Shown: positions 39,005-48,312 of the stretch, piece by piece
How positions within the stretch are numbered: position 1 is the stretch's first letter
Layout: the number at the start of each line of letters is the position of its first letter
Source: Lysobacteraceae bacterium 2PB
GTDB taxonomy: Bacteria > Pseudomonadota > Gammaproteobacteria > Xanthomonadales > Xanthomonadaceae
Assembly (NCBI GenBank): GCA_005502915.1
Contig: SCMT01000025.1
Location: forward strand, 1 to 63,253
Reading direction: 5' to 3'
Length of the DNA stretch: 63,253 nt
Notes under the pieces: generated by a model
Database searches by the model: none
What the model saw: the letters and a program-made list of their open reading frames with translations, nothing else
What the model was told of the DNA's origin: nothing
Made by a program: the position numbers and the translations under genes

Positions 39005-40597
39005 ATGCCCGCCCTCGCCCACACCACGCCCGTTGCGCCGCCTGCCGCCCCTGCGGATGCGATCCCGTGCATGGCGGCCGCCGAGGCCTCGGATGCCCAG
39101 CCTCCCCCGCTGTTCCCGGCCTTCCTCGACCTGCGCGGTCGCATCGTGCTGGTGGTCGGCGGTGGCGCGGTGGCCCTGCGCAAGATCACGGCGCTGCTGC
39201 CCACCGGTGCACGGGTGAGGGTCGGCGCTCCGGAGCTGATACCCGAAATCGAGACGATGTCCGCCACGGGGGCGATCGAGCATCTGGACGGCCGCTTCCA
39301 GCCGGCCTGGCTCGACGACGCCTGGCTGGCGGTCGCCGCCACCGACGATGCCGACGTGAACCGCGCCGTGGCCGAGGCCGCCGAGGCCCGCCGCCTGTGG
39401 GTGAACGTGGTCGACGATGCGCCGCTGTGCAGCTTCCAGGTCCCGGCCCGGGTCGAGCGAGGCCCGCTGCAGATCGCCATCTCCAGCGGCGGCGGCGCGC
39501 CCATGCTGGCGCGCCACCTGCGCGAACGCCTCGAAACCGAGATCGATGAATCCATTGGCGCGCTCGGCACGTTGCTGGTCCACCATCGCCGGCGGATCCG
39601 GAGCCGGATCGCCGACACCGGCGCGCGGCGCCGGTTCTTCGATGGCGTGATGACCAGCGAGATCCCGTCCCTGCTGCGTCGCGGCGACCACGCCGGTGCC
39701 GAACGCGCGCTGCTGGCGCGGATCGACCAGGCCGACACCGCCAGGCGCACCGGACGCGTGGCCCTGGTCGGTGCCGGCCCCGGCGACGCCGGCCTGCTCA
39801 CCCTGCGCGGCCTGCGCCTGCTGAACGAAGCCGACGTCATCCTCCACGACCGCCTGGTCAGCGCCGAAGTGCTGGACCTCGCCCGCCGCGATGCCGAGCG
39901 GATCGAGGTCGGCAAGGAAGCCGGCCACCATCACGTGCCGCAGGACAAGATCCACGCGCTGATGCTCGAACATGCCCTCGCCGGCAAACGCGTGGTGCGC
40001 CTCAAGGGCGGCGACGCCTTCGTGTTCGGTCGTGGCGGCGAAGAAATCGAATACCTGCGCGACCACGGCATCGACTACGAAGTCGTGCCCGGCATCACCG
40101 CCGCGCTCGCCTGCGCCGCATACGCCGGCATCCCGCTCACCCATCGCGACCACGCGCAGTCGGTGCGCTTCGTCACCGCGCACAGCAAGGCCGAGAACGA
40201 CGAGCTCGACTGGGCCGGCTTCGCGCGCGAAGGCCAGACGCTGGCCTTCTACATGGGCGTCGCCGGGCTGGAACGCGTGCGTGCGCGCCTGCTGGCGCAC
40301 GGCCGTGCGGCGTCGACGCCCTGCGCGCTGGTCGAGAACGGCTCGCGCCCGGACCAGCGCGTGGTGCTGGCCACGCTCGACACCCTGCCAGACACCGCCC
40401 GTGCCCACGATGTGCGTTCACCGGCCCTGCTGTTCGTCGGCGAAGTCGCCGGCCTGGCCGCGCGCCTGCACTGGTTCGGCGCCGCGCCGATCGGCAGGAA
40501 CCGCACGGATGGCGATGCGCAGCATGACGCGGGCTGCGACGATGCGATGATCGTCGTGCCTGCCCGCGCGGACAGGCCGCTCGCCGCGGCCGCCTGA
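39005..40597 (+). CDS. cysG: CysG, siroheme synthase (trifunctional)
   Basis: This 530-residue protein makes siroheme for CysI. The N-terminal half is precorrin-2 dehydrogenase/ferrochelatase ([36 protein letters not shown]); the C-terminal half is uroporphyrinogen-III methyltransferase ([57 protein letters not shown]). The start is uncertain: TTG 38972, ATG 39005 and ATG 39071 are all in frame, and the last would best match short N-termini of homologues. The first 25 residues after 39005 are Ala/Pro-rich. It is divergent from cysB. Confidence 0.95.
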   Translation: MPALAHTTPVAPPAAPADAIPCMAAAEASDAQPPPLFPAFLDLRGRIVLVVGGGAVALRKITALLPTGARVRVGAPELIPEIETMSATGAIEHLDGRFQPAWLDDAWLAVAATDDADVNRAVAEAAEARRLWVNVVDDAPLCSFQVPARVERGPLQIAISSGGGAPMLARHLRERLETEIDESIGALGTLLVHHRRRIRSRIADTGARRRFFDGVMTSEIPSLLRRGDHAGAERALLARIDQADTARRTGRVALVGAGPGDAGLLTLRGLRLLNEADVILHDRLVSAEVLDLARRDAERIEVGKEAGHHHVPQDKIHALMLEHALAGKRVVRLKGGDAFVFGRGGEEIEYLRDHGIDYEVVPGITAALACAAYAGIPLTHRDHAQSVRFVTAHSKAENDELDWAGFAREGQTLAFYMGVAGLERVRARLLAHGRAASTPCALVENGSRPDQRVVLATLDTLPDTARAHDVRSPALLFVGEVAGLAARLHWFGAAPIGRNRTDGDAQHDAGCDDAMIVVPARADRPLAAAA

Positions 40598-40640
40598 CCT
40601 TTTACCCCCATTCCCCCTCGACACCGCTCCAGGACATCCC

Positions 40641-41600
40641 ATGGCTCTCCACGACAGCATCCTCGACACCATCGGCAATACGCCGATCGTCAAACTGCAC
40701 CGTCTCGCGCCCAAGCACGTGACGCTCTACGCCAAGGTCGAATCCTTCAATCCCGGCGGGTCGGTCAAGGACCGCCTCGCCCTGGCGATCGTGCTCGACG
40801 CCGAGCGCAAGGGCCTGCTGCGTCCCGGCCAGACGATCGTGGAGGCGACCTCGGGCAACACGGGCGTCGCACTGGCGATGGTCGCCGCAGCGCGCGGCTA
40901 TCCCTTCGTGGCGATCATGACCGAGACCTTCTCGGTCGAACGCCGCAAGCTGATGCGCGCCTACGGCGCCAAGGTCATCCTCACCCCCGCCGCCGAACGC
41001 GGCAGCGGCATGGTGCGCAAGGCCAGGGAGCTCGCCGCGAAACACGGCTGGTTCCTCGCCCGCCAGTTCGAGAACGAAGCCAACCCGGCCTACCACCGCA
41101 GCACCACCGGCCCGGAAATCCTGCGCGATTTCGCAGGCAAGCGCCTCGACTACTTCGTCAGCGGCTGGGGCACCGGCGGCACGATCACCGGCGCCGGCGA
41201 AGTGCTCAAGCTCGCGCGTCCGGACATCAAGGTCATCTCCAGCGAACCGGCCGGCGCGCAGCTGCTCGGCGGCAAGGAATGGCAGCCGCACAAGATCCAG
41301 GGCTGGACCCCGGACTTCCTGCCGGACGTGCTCAGCCGCACGATCGCCGACGAGATCGTTCCCATCGACGATGTCGTCGCGCGCGACACCGCGCGTCGCC
41401 TCGCCACCGAGGAAGGCCTCTTCGTCGGCCTCTCCGCCGGCGCCACCGCCGCCGCCGCGCTGAAGGTCGCGGAGAGCGCGCCGGAAGGTTCGGTGCTGCT
41501 GACCATGCTGCCCGACACCGGCGAACGCTACCTGTCGACCTTCCTGTTCGAAGGCATCAGCGACGGCTCCGACGACGAATGGCTGGAATCGCTGGGCTGA
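40641..41600 (+). CDS. cysK: CysK, cysteine synthase A
   Basis: This 319-residue PLP enzyme makes cysteine from O-acetylserine and sulfide. The PLP lysine is K43 in NPGGSVKDRLA, the phosphate-binding loop is TSGNTG at 70-75, and GWGTGGTITGAGEVL is the second glycine-rich site. It completes the sulfate-to-cysteine route encoded from 29.5 kb. The start is 43 bases after cysG, so they may be co-transcribed. The C-terminus ends without the usual terminal isoleucine-rich peptide contact site; the tail is acidic (GISDGSDDEWLESLG), a point relevant to CysE binding. Confidence 0.95.
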   Translation: MALHDSILDTIGNTPIVKLHRLAPKHVTLYAKVESFNPGGSVKDRLALAIVLDAERKGLLRPGQTIVEATSGNTGVALAMVAAARGYPFVAIMTETFSVERRKLMRAYGAKVILTPAAERGSGMVRKARELAAKHGWFLARQFENEANPAYHRSTTGPEILRDFAGKRLDYFVSGWGTGGTITGAGEVLKLARPDIKVISSEPAGAQLLGGKEWQPHKIQGWTPDFLPDVLSRTIADEIVPIDDVVARDTARRLATEEGLFVGLSAGATAAAALKVAESAPEGSVLLTMLPDTGERYLSTFLFEGISDGSDDEWLESLG

Positions 41601-41644
41601 TCGCGACGAACTGATCGCGAACTGATCGCGCTTCGTCGTTCTCC

Positions 41645-41734
41645 TTCCCCCGCGCGGGGGGGGGGGAGGCCGGGATGGGGGGCAATGCGCCCAAAGCGCC
41701 CCCACCTCAATCCTCCCCCGCGCGCGGGGGAGGA
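41645..41734. repeat. GC-rich dispersed repeat with G11 run and 24-base palindrome
   Basis: The gap between cysK and the HAD gene holds an 11-base G run (41656-41666) and, at 41711-41734, a perfect 24-base palindrome (TCCTCCCCCGCG and its complement). The two C-rich/G-rich blocks resemble each other in opposite orientation, a pattern typical of dispersed CCTCCCCC-type repeats in GC-rich proteobacteria. The G run is liable to slippage. It may also act as terminator for the convergent genes. Confidence 0.75.
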
Positions 41735-41736
41735 GG

Positions 41737-42351
41737 TCAAACCATCGGCGATTCGCCTTCCACGGCTGGCCAGACCCGGAACCAGCTCTCGTCCGCCAAC
41801 GCCAGCAGTTCTGCGTCCTCGACGGAATCGCCGTAGGCATGCACCGCCGAGAACTCGCGCAGCACGTAGCGCTCGCGCACACGTCGCGCCTTCTCCTCGC
41901 GCACGCACTGCGCGCCATCGAAGCGGCCGGTAAGCAGGCCGTCGACGATTTCCAGCTTCGAGCACAGCAGATCGATGCCCTGCGCGCGACACCAGTGCGA
42001 CAGGTACACATCGAAGCCCCCGGACACCACCGCGACGGTGTCGCCGCGTGCCTTGTGCCAGGCGATCCGCGCCATCGCCTCCGGACGCAGCACGCCGGGC
42101 AGCACGTCGCGCGCGAAACGTTCGCCCGCCGCGCGGTAATCGGCCTCGGGCATCCCGCTGAATCCAGCCCGGACGATCTTGCTCCGGATGTTCGAACCCG
42201 ACACCCATCCGGCCCTGTAACCGAAGACCCACGGCGCGAGCAGCGTGCCCCACAGGCGCAGGCGCGCGCGCGGCACCGCCATGCGCACGAAGTCCGGCAT
42301 CATCTCCCGCGTGGTGATCGTGCCGTCGAAGTCGAAGAGAGCGAGGATCAC
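41737..42351 (-). CDS. HAD-IB family phosphatase
   Basis: This 204-residue protein is a haloacid dehalogenase-type hydrolase of the IB (SerB-like) subfamily. Motif I is LFDFDGTIT at residues 4-12, motif II is VVSGGFDVYL, and motif III/IV is AYGDSVEDAELLALAD. Substrates of related enzymes are phosphoserine or phospholipids; none can be assigned. The GTG start at 42351 overlaps the stop of the TonB-like gene (GTGA), which sets it by translational coupling; an upstream ATG at 42423 would lie within that gene. Confidence 0.9.
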   Translation of the reverse strand: MILALFDFDGTITTREMMPDFVRMAVPRARLRLWGTLLAPWVFGYRAGWVSGSNIRSKIVRAGFSGMPEADYRAAGERFARDVLPGVLRPEAMARIAWHKARGDTVAVVSGGFDVYLSHWCRAQGIDLLCSKLEIVDGLLTGRFDGAQCVREEKARRVRERYVLREFSAVHAYGDSVEDAELLALADESWFRVWPAVEGESPMV

Positions 42352-43019
42352 TGGAGGCCGAACTTGAAAGGCAGACGCCCCCGCCCCGCATCCCCGGCGC
42401 GCAGTCGCGCGCGCCTGGTCCAATCGACCGCAGCCTGATCCAGCGTGGCGTTGCCGCTGGAACGGAGCACCTCCACGTGCGTGACCACCCCCTCGACGGA
42501 ATACTCGAGACCCAACTCGAGCGAACCGCCACGCCGTCCGGTCTCGACGAAGGTGCGGATCAGGTCCTTCATCGGAGGACGCTCCACGAAATGCTCGGTC
42601 CGGATCTCCGGCAACTCGGCAATGGATGCGGCAGGCGAGTCGTCAACGCTCAAGTCGAACGGCAAACGACCTTCGCCGGCAGTCCCTGGCGTCAGGATCG
42701 CGGCCTTGCACCAGGCAAGGATCGCATCGTCGACGGCCTGCTCGCCCGTTCCGGGATCGAGACGCACTGCCTGCACCACGCCGGCGGCGTCGTAACGCAC
42801 GATGGCGACCGCATGCAACCTGCTGCGCCCGGTGGCCTGCAGCGCTTCGGCGATGGGCGCAAAGCTCGGGCGGGACACCAGCACGACGCGAGGCTCGGCC
42901 GGCGCGCTCGTCTCGGCAGGGGCGGCCTGCCCCGTGTCCGCGAGCGCAGTCGGGGGGATCAAGAACGACACGCCCAACAGGCCCACCACGAGCGCGGACA
43001 TCCCGGGATCGATTCTCAA
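42348..43019 (-). CDS. Secreted protein with two TonB-C-like repeats
   Basis: This 223-residue protein has a signal peptide (LVVGLLGVSFLIPPTALA) and two related domains. Each has the TonB C-terminal pattern: AIVRYDAAGVVQAVRLDPGTG at about 72-92 and LEYSVEGVVTHVEVLRSSGN at about 172-191, each followed by a helix (VDDAILAWCKAAI; LDQAAVDWTRRARL) and an AGxGRLPF end. There is no proline-rich spacer or membrane anchor as in true TonB, so energy transduction is unlikely. It lies between xanB and the HAD phosphatase gene. Its function is unknown. Confidence 0.8.
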   Translation of the reverse strand: MRIDPGMSALVVGLLGVSFLIPPTALADTGQAAPAETSAPAEPRVVLVSRPSFAPIAEALQATGRSRLHAVAIVRYDAAGVVQAVRLDPGTGEQAVDDAILAWCKAAILTPGTAGEGRLPFDLSVDDSPAASIAELPEIRTEHFVERPPMKDLIRTFVETGRRGGSLELGLEYSVEGVVTHVEVLRSSGNATLDQAAVDWTRRARLRAGDAGRGRLPFKFGLQ

Positions 43020-43058
43020 AGCATTGCTCCTGATTGGAATTCGTATCGGATCGGCAGC

Positions 43059-44477
43059 TCACCCCCGCCCATACACATCCTCGTAGCGCACGATATCGTC
43101 CTCGCCGAGGTAGTCGCCGGACTGCACCTCGATCAATTCCAGCATGTCGGTACCCGGGTTTTCGAGGCGATGCTTCGCGCCGATCGGGATGTAGGTCGAC
43201 TGGTTGGCGAACAGCTCGAACACGTCGTTGTTGCGGGTGACGCGCGCGGTGCCGCGCACGACGATCCAGTGTTCGGCGCGACGTTCATGGGATTGCAGCG
43301 ACAGCGCGGCGCCTGGCTTGACCTTGATGCGCTTGACCTGGAAACCGTCGCCGGCATCGACCGAGTCGTAGCTGCCCCAGGGGCGGTGCACCTCGCGATG
43401 CAGCGCGGCCTGCGAGCGCTGGTCGGCCTTCAGCCGGGCCACCACCTGCTTGACCTCCTGCACCTTGTCCTTCGCCGCGACCAGCACCGCGTCGTCGGTC
43501 TCGACGACCACCAGGTCGTCCACGCCGACCAGCGCGACCAGCCTGCGCGCATAGGCGTAGCTGTTGCGGCTGTCGATCGCGATCACGTCGCCGTGGTGCG
43601 CATTGCCGTCGCCGTCCTGCTCGCTCACCTCCCACAGCGCCGACCACGAACCGACGTCGTTCCAGCCGATGTCGACCGGCAGCACCATCGCGGCATCGGT
43701 CTTCTCCATCACCGCGTAGTCGATGGATTCCGAGGGCGACGCGGCGAAGGCGTCACGGTCGAGCCGGAGGAACTCCCCGCCCTGCGACAGCGCATCATGG
43801 TCGAGGTGCGCGCAGGCGGCGCGCGCGGCGTCGGCGATGTCGGGGCGATGGCGGCCGAGCTCTTCGAGATAGCGGGAAGCACGGAACAGGAACATGCCGC
43901 TGTTCCAGAAGTAGCCGCCATCGTCGAGATAGGACTGCGCGGTCGCGGCGTCGGGCTTCTCGACGAAGCGCAGGACGCGTCGCACGCCTTCGCCGGCATC
44001 GGCCTGGATGTAGCCGAATCCGGTCTCGGGTGCCTGCGGCACGATGCCGAACGTCACCAGCGCACCGGCCTCGGCGGCGGGCATGGCGGCGGTCACGGCG
44101 GCACGGAAAGCCTCGGCATCGCGGACCACGTGGTCGGAGGGCAGCACCAGCAGCAGCGGGTCGCTGCCGTCGGCCATCGCCACCAGGGCGGCGGCGGCGA
44201 TGGCGGGGGCGGTGTTCCTGCCCACCGGCTCCAGCACGATGCGCGCGGCCGGCGCCCCGATGACCCGGAGCTGCTCGGCGACCAGGAAGCGGTGGTCTTC
44301 GTTGGCCACCACCAGCGGCGCGGCGTCGGACAGGGCCGCCACCCGGCGCCAGGTGGCCTGCAGCATGGTGTCCTCGCCGGCCAGCGCCAGGAACTGCTTC
44401 GGGTAGGCCTCCCGCGACAGCGGCCACAGCCGCGTTCCGGACCCGCCCGACAACAACACCGGCTGCAATGACGCCAT
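43059..44477 (-). CDS. xanB: XanB/ManC: mannose-1-P guanylyltransferase / mannose-6-P isomerase
   Basis: This 472-residue bifunctional enzyme makes GDP-mannose for surface polysaccharides. The N-terminal nucleotidyltransferase has [20 protein letters not shown] at about 9-28 and FVEKPDAA. The C-terminal cupin isomerase has [30 protein letters not shown], and the family end [13 protein letters not shown]. The ATG at 44477 is preferred to GTG 44489. In Xanthomonas the orthologue feeds xanthan and LPS synthesis. No partner xanA gene is seen in this window. Confidence 0.95.
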   Translation of the reverse strand: MASLQPVLLSGGSGTRLWPLSREAYPKQFLALAGEDTMLQATWRRVAALSDAAPLVVANEDHRFLVAEQLRVIGAPAARIVLEPVGRNTAPAIAAAALVAMADGSDPLLLVLPSDHVVRDAEAFRAAVTAAMPAAEAGALVTFGIVPQAPETGFGYIQADAGEGVRRVLRFVEKPDAATAQSYLDDGGYFWNSGMFLFRASRYLEELGRHRPDIADAARAACAHLDHDALSQGGEFLRLDRDAFAASPSESIDYAVMEKTDAAMVLPVDIGWNDVGSWSALWEVSEQDGDGNAHHGDVIAIDSRNSYAYARRLVALVGVDDLVVVETDDAVLVAAKDKVQEVKQVVARLKADQRSQAALHREVHRPWGSYDSVDAGDGFQVKRIKVKPGAALSLQSHERRAEHWIVVRGTARVTRNNDVFELFANQSTYIPIGAKHRLENPGTDMLELIEVQSGDYLGEDDIVRYEDVYGRG

Positions 44478-44511
44478 GACCCGCTCCACGAAAACGATCC
44501 GGCGAGTGTAC

Positions 44512-44783
44512 TAGAGCGTGTTATGCACTTTTTCGTGTGCCGCGTTGCGCAGCCTGTGGCACCGAGGCAAGGTTCCGTGGCGCAGCCTTGGCTGGTTGGC
44601 CAAGGCAAGCCACGGGCCGCAGTCTCGGTGCCACAGGGGCGCAACCCGGAGGGAAGGTCTTCCGGGGGCGCGATCCGGCGTTGCGCACCTTGCCAAGGCG
44701 GCCAGCCTTGGCGGCGGCGCGCGCCTTGGCTCACGCCCCCGGACGACCTTCGCGGCATACGAAAAAGTGCATGACACGCTCTA
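44512..44783. mobile_element. 272-base MITE with 23-25 bp terminal inverted repeats
   Basis: The ends 44512-44536 and 44759-44783 are inverted repeats over 25 bases with one mismatch (TAGAGCGTGTTATGCAC and its counterpart). If the outer TA at each end is the target duplication, the element is 44514-44781 and fits an IS630/Tc1-type MITE. The interior contains no credible gene but folds: a 14-base perfect inverted repeat lies at 44553-44566 and 44624-44637, and GCCTTGG/CCAAGGC pairs recur. It fills most of the 420-base gap between xanB and amgK. No transposase is nearby, so it would depend on one elsewhere. Confidence 0.85.
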
Positions 44784-44897
44784 AACGCCCGCACGCGATC
44801 TCCCGGTGCCGTTCAGGCGAGCCGGTCCGTTGCAGGAATATGGCGCGGGGACGGCAGGGCTTATACCCTGTCGCATTCGCCCAACCCACCGTGCCGC

Positions 44898-45923
44898 ATG
44901 ACCCAGTCGTCCCACTCGATCGCACCGACCGCCGACCTCGACCCCCGCGCCGCCGCCCGTACCGACTGGGCCCGCGCCGCCACCGGCGACGCCGGACTGG
45001 CGCTGGAGCGCGCCTCGATGGACGCGGGGTTCCGCAGCTACTGGCGGGGGCGCACCGGGGACGGCACGGTCATCGTGATGGACTCGCCTCCGGACAAGGA
45101 GGACGTGCGCCCCTGGCTGCAGGTGCGCGCGCTGATCGCCGCCGCCGGGGTCCGCGTGCCCGGCGTGCTGGCCATCGACGAGGCCGCCGGCTTCCTGCTG
45201 CTGGAAGACCTGGGCCACCACACCTACCTGCACGTCATCGACGCCGACAACGCCGACGCGCTGTTCGACGCCGCGATCGACCAGCTCCTCAAGCTGCAGG
45301 CGACACCCATGCCGGCGGGCTTCCCGGCCTACGACGAGGAGCTGCTGGCGCGCGAGCTGCGCCTGTTCGACGAATGGTTCCTCGGCCGCCATCTCGGCGT
45401 GACCCTGGACTGCGGAGACCTGGAACGGCTCGAACTGGTCTACCGGCGCCTGATCGACGCCGCGCTGGCCCAGCCCACGGTGCTGGTGCACCGCGATTTC
45501 ATGCCGCGCAACCTGATGCCCGCGGGCGACACCGGTCCGGCGGTGCTGGACTTCCAGGACGCCGTGTCCGGCCCGATCGCCTACGACCCGATCTGCCTGT
45601 TCAAGGATGCCTTCCTGAGCTGGCCGGAACACCGCGTCGACGCCTGGCTGGACCACTACCACGCCCGCGCCCTCGCCGCCGGCCTGCCGGTGCCCGAGTT
45701 GGCCCGGTTCCGCCGCGACGCCGACTGGATCGGCGTGCACCGCCACCTCAAGGTCATCGGCATCTTCGCCCGCCTCAATCACCGCGACCACAAGCCCAAG
45801 TACGTGGCCGACGTCGCCCGCTTCTTCGCCTACCTCGACGGCGTGCTGCCGAAATATCCGGAACTGGCGCCGCTTGCCGAACTGATCGCGCGTCACGTCA
45901 AGCCCGCGCTGGCCGCCGCATGA
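44898..45923 (+). CDS. amgK: AmgK, N-acetylmuramate/N-acetylglucosamine kinase
   Basis: This 341-residue protein has an APH-type kinase fold. The catalytic loop is VLVHRDFMPRNLM and the metal-binding segment is VLDFQDAVSGPIAYDP; the N-terminal lobe has FRSYWRG and DSPPDKEDVRPW. Its pairing with murU ten bases downstream identifies it as AmgK, which phosphorylates MurNAc at the anomeric position in cell-wall recycling. The pathway bypasses de novo synthesis and its fosfomycin target in pseudomonads. A TATACC hexamer near 44863 may be its -10. Confidence 0.92.
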   Translation: MTQSSHSIAPTADLDPRAAARTDWARAATGDAGLALERASMDAGFRSYWRGRTGDGTVIVMDSPPDKEDVRPWLQVRALIAAAGVRVPGVLAIDEAAGFLLLEDLGHHTYLHVIDADNADALFDAAIDQLLKLQATPMPAGFPAYDEELLARELRLFDEWFLGRHLGVTLDCGDLERLELVYRRLIDAALAQPTVLVHRDFMPRNLMPAGDTGPAVLDFQDAVSGPIAYDPICLFKDAFLSWPEHRVDAWLDHYHARALAAGLPVPELARFRRDADWIGVHRHLKVIGIFARLNHRDHKPKYVADVARFFAYLDGVLPKYPELAPLAELIARHVKPALAAA

Positions 45924-45933
45924 CGGTGGCACG

Positions 45934-46656
45934 ATGAAGGCCCTGATCTTCGCCGCAGGCCTGGGCGAGCGCATGCGCCCGCTCACCGACACCACGCCCA
46001 AACCGCTGCTGCGGGTCGGCGGCAAGCCGCTGATCGTCTGGCACCTGGAGAAGCTCGCCGCGATCGGCATCCGCGACGTGGTCATCAACACCTCGTGGCT
46101 GGCCCACCAGTTCTCCGAGACCCTCGGGGACGGCCGTATCTGGGGCCTGCGCCTGCATTTCTGCTACGAAGGCCCGACCCCGCTGGAGACCGGTGGCGGC
46201 GTGTGGAATGCGCTGACCCTGCTGGAATACAACGCGATGTCGACCCCGTTCATCGCGGTCAACGGGGACATCTGGACCGACTACGACTTCGCCCGCCTGC
46301 CGCGCGACATCGCCTACGACGCGCACCTGGTGCTGGTCGACAACCCCGACCACAATCCGAAGGGCGACTTCGCGCTGCAGCCCGACGGCCACGTCGCTTC
46401 CGACGGTGCCTCACGCCTCACCTTCGCCGGCATCGGCGTGTATCGCGCGCGCCTGTTCGACCAGTGGCTCGACGTGATCGGCGAGAACCCCGACTCCACC
46501 GCCTCCCCGCCGCGGTTCAAGCTCGCACCCCTGCTCCGCGCCGCGATGCTGCGCGGCCGCGTCCGCGGCGAACACCACCGGGGCCGCTGGACCGATGTCG
46601 GCACGCCGGAGCGGCTGGCGGAGCTCGACCGGCAGCTGGGCCCTGCCTTCGACTGA
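45934..46656 (+). CDS. murU: MurU, MurNAc-1-phosphate uridylyltransferase
   Basis: This 240-residue nucleotidyltransferase has the sugar-nucleotide signature FAAGLGERMRPLTDTTPKPL at about residues 5-24, then VGGKPLIVWHLEKL and VNGDIWTDYDF with the metal aspartate. Following amgK, it makes UDP-MurNAc from MurNAc-1-phosphate. The two genes are almost always paired in bacteria with the AmgK-MurU recycling route. Its stop faces the ABC permease stop across 107 bases in which I see no strong terminator. Confidence 0.93.
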   Translation: MKALIFAAGLGERMRPLTDTTPKPLLRVGGKPLIVWHLEKLAAIGIRDVVINTSWLAHQFSETLGDGRIWGLRLHFCYEGPTPLETGGGVWNALTLLEYNAMSTPFIAVNGDIWTDYDFARLPRDIAYDAHLVLVDNPDHNPKGDFALQPDGHVASDGASRLTFAGIGVYRARLFDQWLDVIGENPDSTASPPRFKLAPLLRAAMLRGRVRGEHHRGRWTDVGTPERLAELDRQLGPAFD

Positions 46657-46763
46657 CGGCACCGTCGCATCTCTTCCGGGCTGGACCGGCGTTCGAGCCC
46701 GAACCGGGCATCTCCTCGCCAGGCCGCCGCCCGTCGACGCCTGGGCCCGCCATCGCAGGCGAT

Positions 46764-48311
46764 TCAGCGGCGAGCCAACCGGGGCCAGCTCCACGCCAGC
46801 AGCAGCCAGGCCGGCACCAGGCCCATCGCCTGCACCATCAGCGTGGACAGCGGATCATTCGCCAGGTCGAACAGGTTGTGCCCGTTCAGCGCGACATAGA
46901 CCACGCCCACCATCACCAGCTCGAACGGGCGCGCATTGCGGCACAACGCGCCGAGGCTCAGGCCCCAGCTGACGATCGAGACGATCGAGACGATTGCGGC
47001 CATCGCTGCGATCGGCGCGTCGATGGCCAGTCGCAGCAGCCCCGGCAGGCTCAGGATGCACAGCATCGCGACGCCGACGAGGAAACGCGCGGCGAGAAGC
47101 CGCGGCAATGCATGCGGAGCGCTGAACACGAGGCTCGCGGTGGCATGGTCGCGATCCCTGAGCACGCCACGTGCGAGCACGTCCAGCGGCAGCATCCATG
47201 CGAGCAGCATCGCGATCGGCATGATCCCCGATGGCGCGATCTGCGCGCCGATCGCCGCGACCGCCGCCAGCCACCACCACCAGCGACGCTGTCGCAACGC
47301 GAGTTTCAGCTCGGCGACGGCAAGCACGCCCAGCGGACCGCGCGCGAATGGATCGAGCAGGTAGTCCAGCCAGCGCAGGCCACGTCCCGCGCCGGAAGCG
47401 ACTTTCGCCTTCGACAACCCGCGCGAGGCCGCCCAGTCCAGCAGCGGTGCCGCAGCGAGCACCAACGCCAGCCCGAGGAGCAGCCAGAAGCTGCGATCGA
47501 CGAGCAGTTTCGCGTCGACCTGCAAGGTCTTCCACTCGAAGCGATCGACCGGCTCTTCGAAGTAGGCAGACCCGAGGTTGAGGCCGAATTCCACGGGCTC
47601 GCCGACCTGCGCCGAGCGGAGTTCCACCATCTGGTGCGCGACCGGGATCATGCCGCCGGCATCGTTGATCCAGCCGCGTCCGGGGGCCGCCCCGCCCCCC
47701 TCGAACGGCATCAGGGACAACATGACCATCGCCGACCAGAACACGAAATACACCACGTTGCCGGCGGTGCGGCGCAACCACGGGATCAGGTCGAACCAGA
47801 TCGCGAGCGCGGCAGTCAGGGCGAGGCTGGGCAGGCTCAACAGCAGCAGGGGTTTGAGGGCTTCGATCAGGTCGATGTCCCTGTCCTCGGCACGGACCCA
47901 CTGCGCGGCCAGCGCGACCAGCGTGCCGACCAGCGCGATCGAAGCGAACACGACCATGTGGCTGGCCCACTTCGCGAACACGAAGCCGGCCCGGGTCATC
48001 GGCGTGGTCACCAGCAACTGCCACACGCGCGTCTCGAAATCGCGGGTGAGCGTGCCGCGCACCAGGTAGAAGCCGACCAGGTTGAGGAGGGTGCTGTAGA
48101 TCAGGCCCAGCGCGAGCCCGGCCCAGGCGCTGGAGTAGTAGCCGCGCGAGCCGTCCGGCAGCGACAGCGTCGAAAAGCCGGTTTCGTGCGCCGGGAAGCA
48201 CCACCAGGTCGCAGACGACATGATGCCCAGCACGATCCAGAATTTTGGGGTGCGCGTGCGCTCGCGCAGATCCGCGAGCAGGATCGCGAACACCCGCAGG
48301 AAGGCATCCAT
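46764..48311 (-). CDS. ABC transporter permease (ABC-2 type)
   Basis: This 515-residue integral membrane protein has about 11-12 TM helices in two halves. The N-terminal half runs VFAILLADLRERTRTPKFWI, then a large periplasmic loop and helices such as GLALGLIYSTLLNLVGFYLV and MVVFASIALVGTLVALAA; a second membrane cluster starts near residue 310. No enzyme motif is present. It is the membrane partner of the ATPase encoded one base upstream (48313-49260). ABC-2 exporters move lipids, polysaccharides or peptides; the substrate is not evident. Confidence 0.85.
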   Translation of the reverse strand: MDAFLRVFAILLADLRERTRTPKFWIVLGIMSSATWWCFPAHETGFSTLSLPDGSRGYYSSAWAGLALGLIYSTLLNLVGFYLVRGTLTRDFETRVWQLLVTTPMTRAGFVFAKWASHMVVFASIALVGTLVALAAQWVRAEDRDIDLIEALKPLLLLSLPSLALTAALAIWFDLIPWLRRTAGNVVYFVFWSAMVMLSLMPFEGGGAAPGRGWINDAGGMIPVAHQMVELRSAQVGEPVEFGLNLGSAYFEEPVDRFEWKTLQVDAKLLVDRSFWLLLGLALVLAAAPLLDWAASRGLSKAKVASGAGRGLRWLDYLLDPFARGPLGVLAVAELKLALRQRRWWWWLAAVAAIGAQIAPSGIMPIAMLLAWMLPLDVLARGVLRDRDHATASLVFSAPHALPRLLAARFLVGVAMLCILSLPGLLRLAIDAPIAAMAAIVSIVSIVSWGLSLGALCRNARPFELVMVGVVYVALNGHNLFDLANDPLSTLMVQAMGLVPAWLLLAWSWPRLARR

Positions 48312-48312
48312 G

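Noticed and set aside
41711-41734. 24-base palindrome as an intrinsic terminator
   Set aside because: It has no loop of its own and no T tract follows on either strand, so it is listed as a repeat instead.
44518-44784. Two 88-residue frames, one on each strand, filling the MITE
   Set aside because: They arise from the inverted-repeat structure of the element. No ribosome-binding site or protein family is evident, and the start and stop lie in the terminal repeats.
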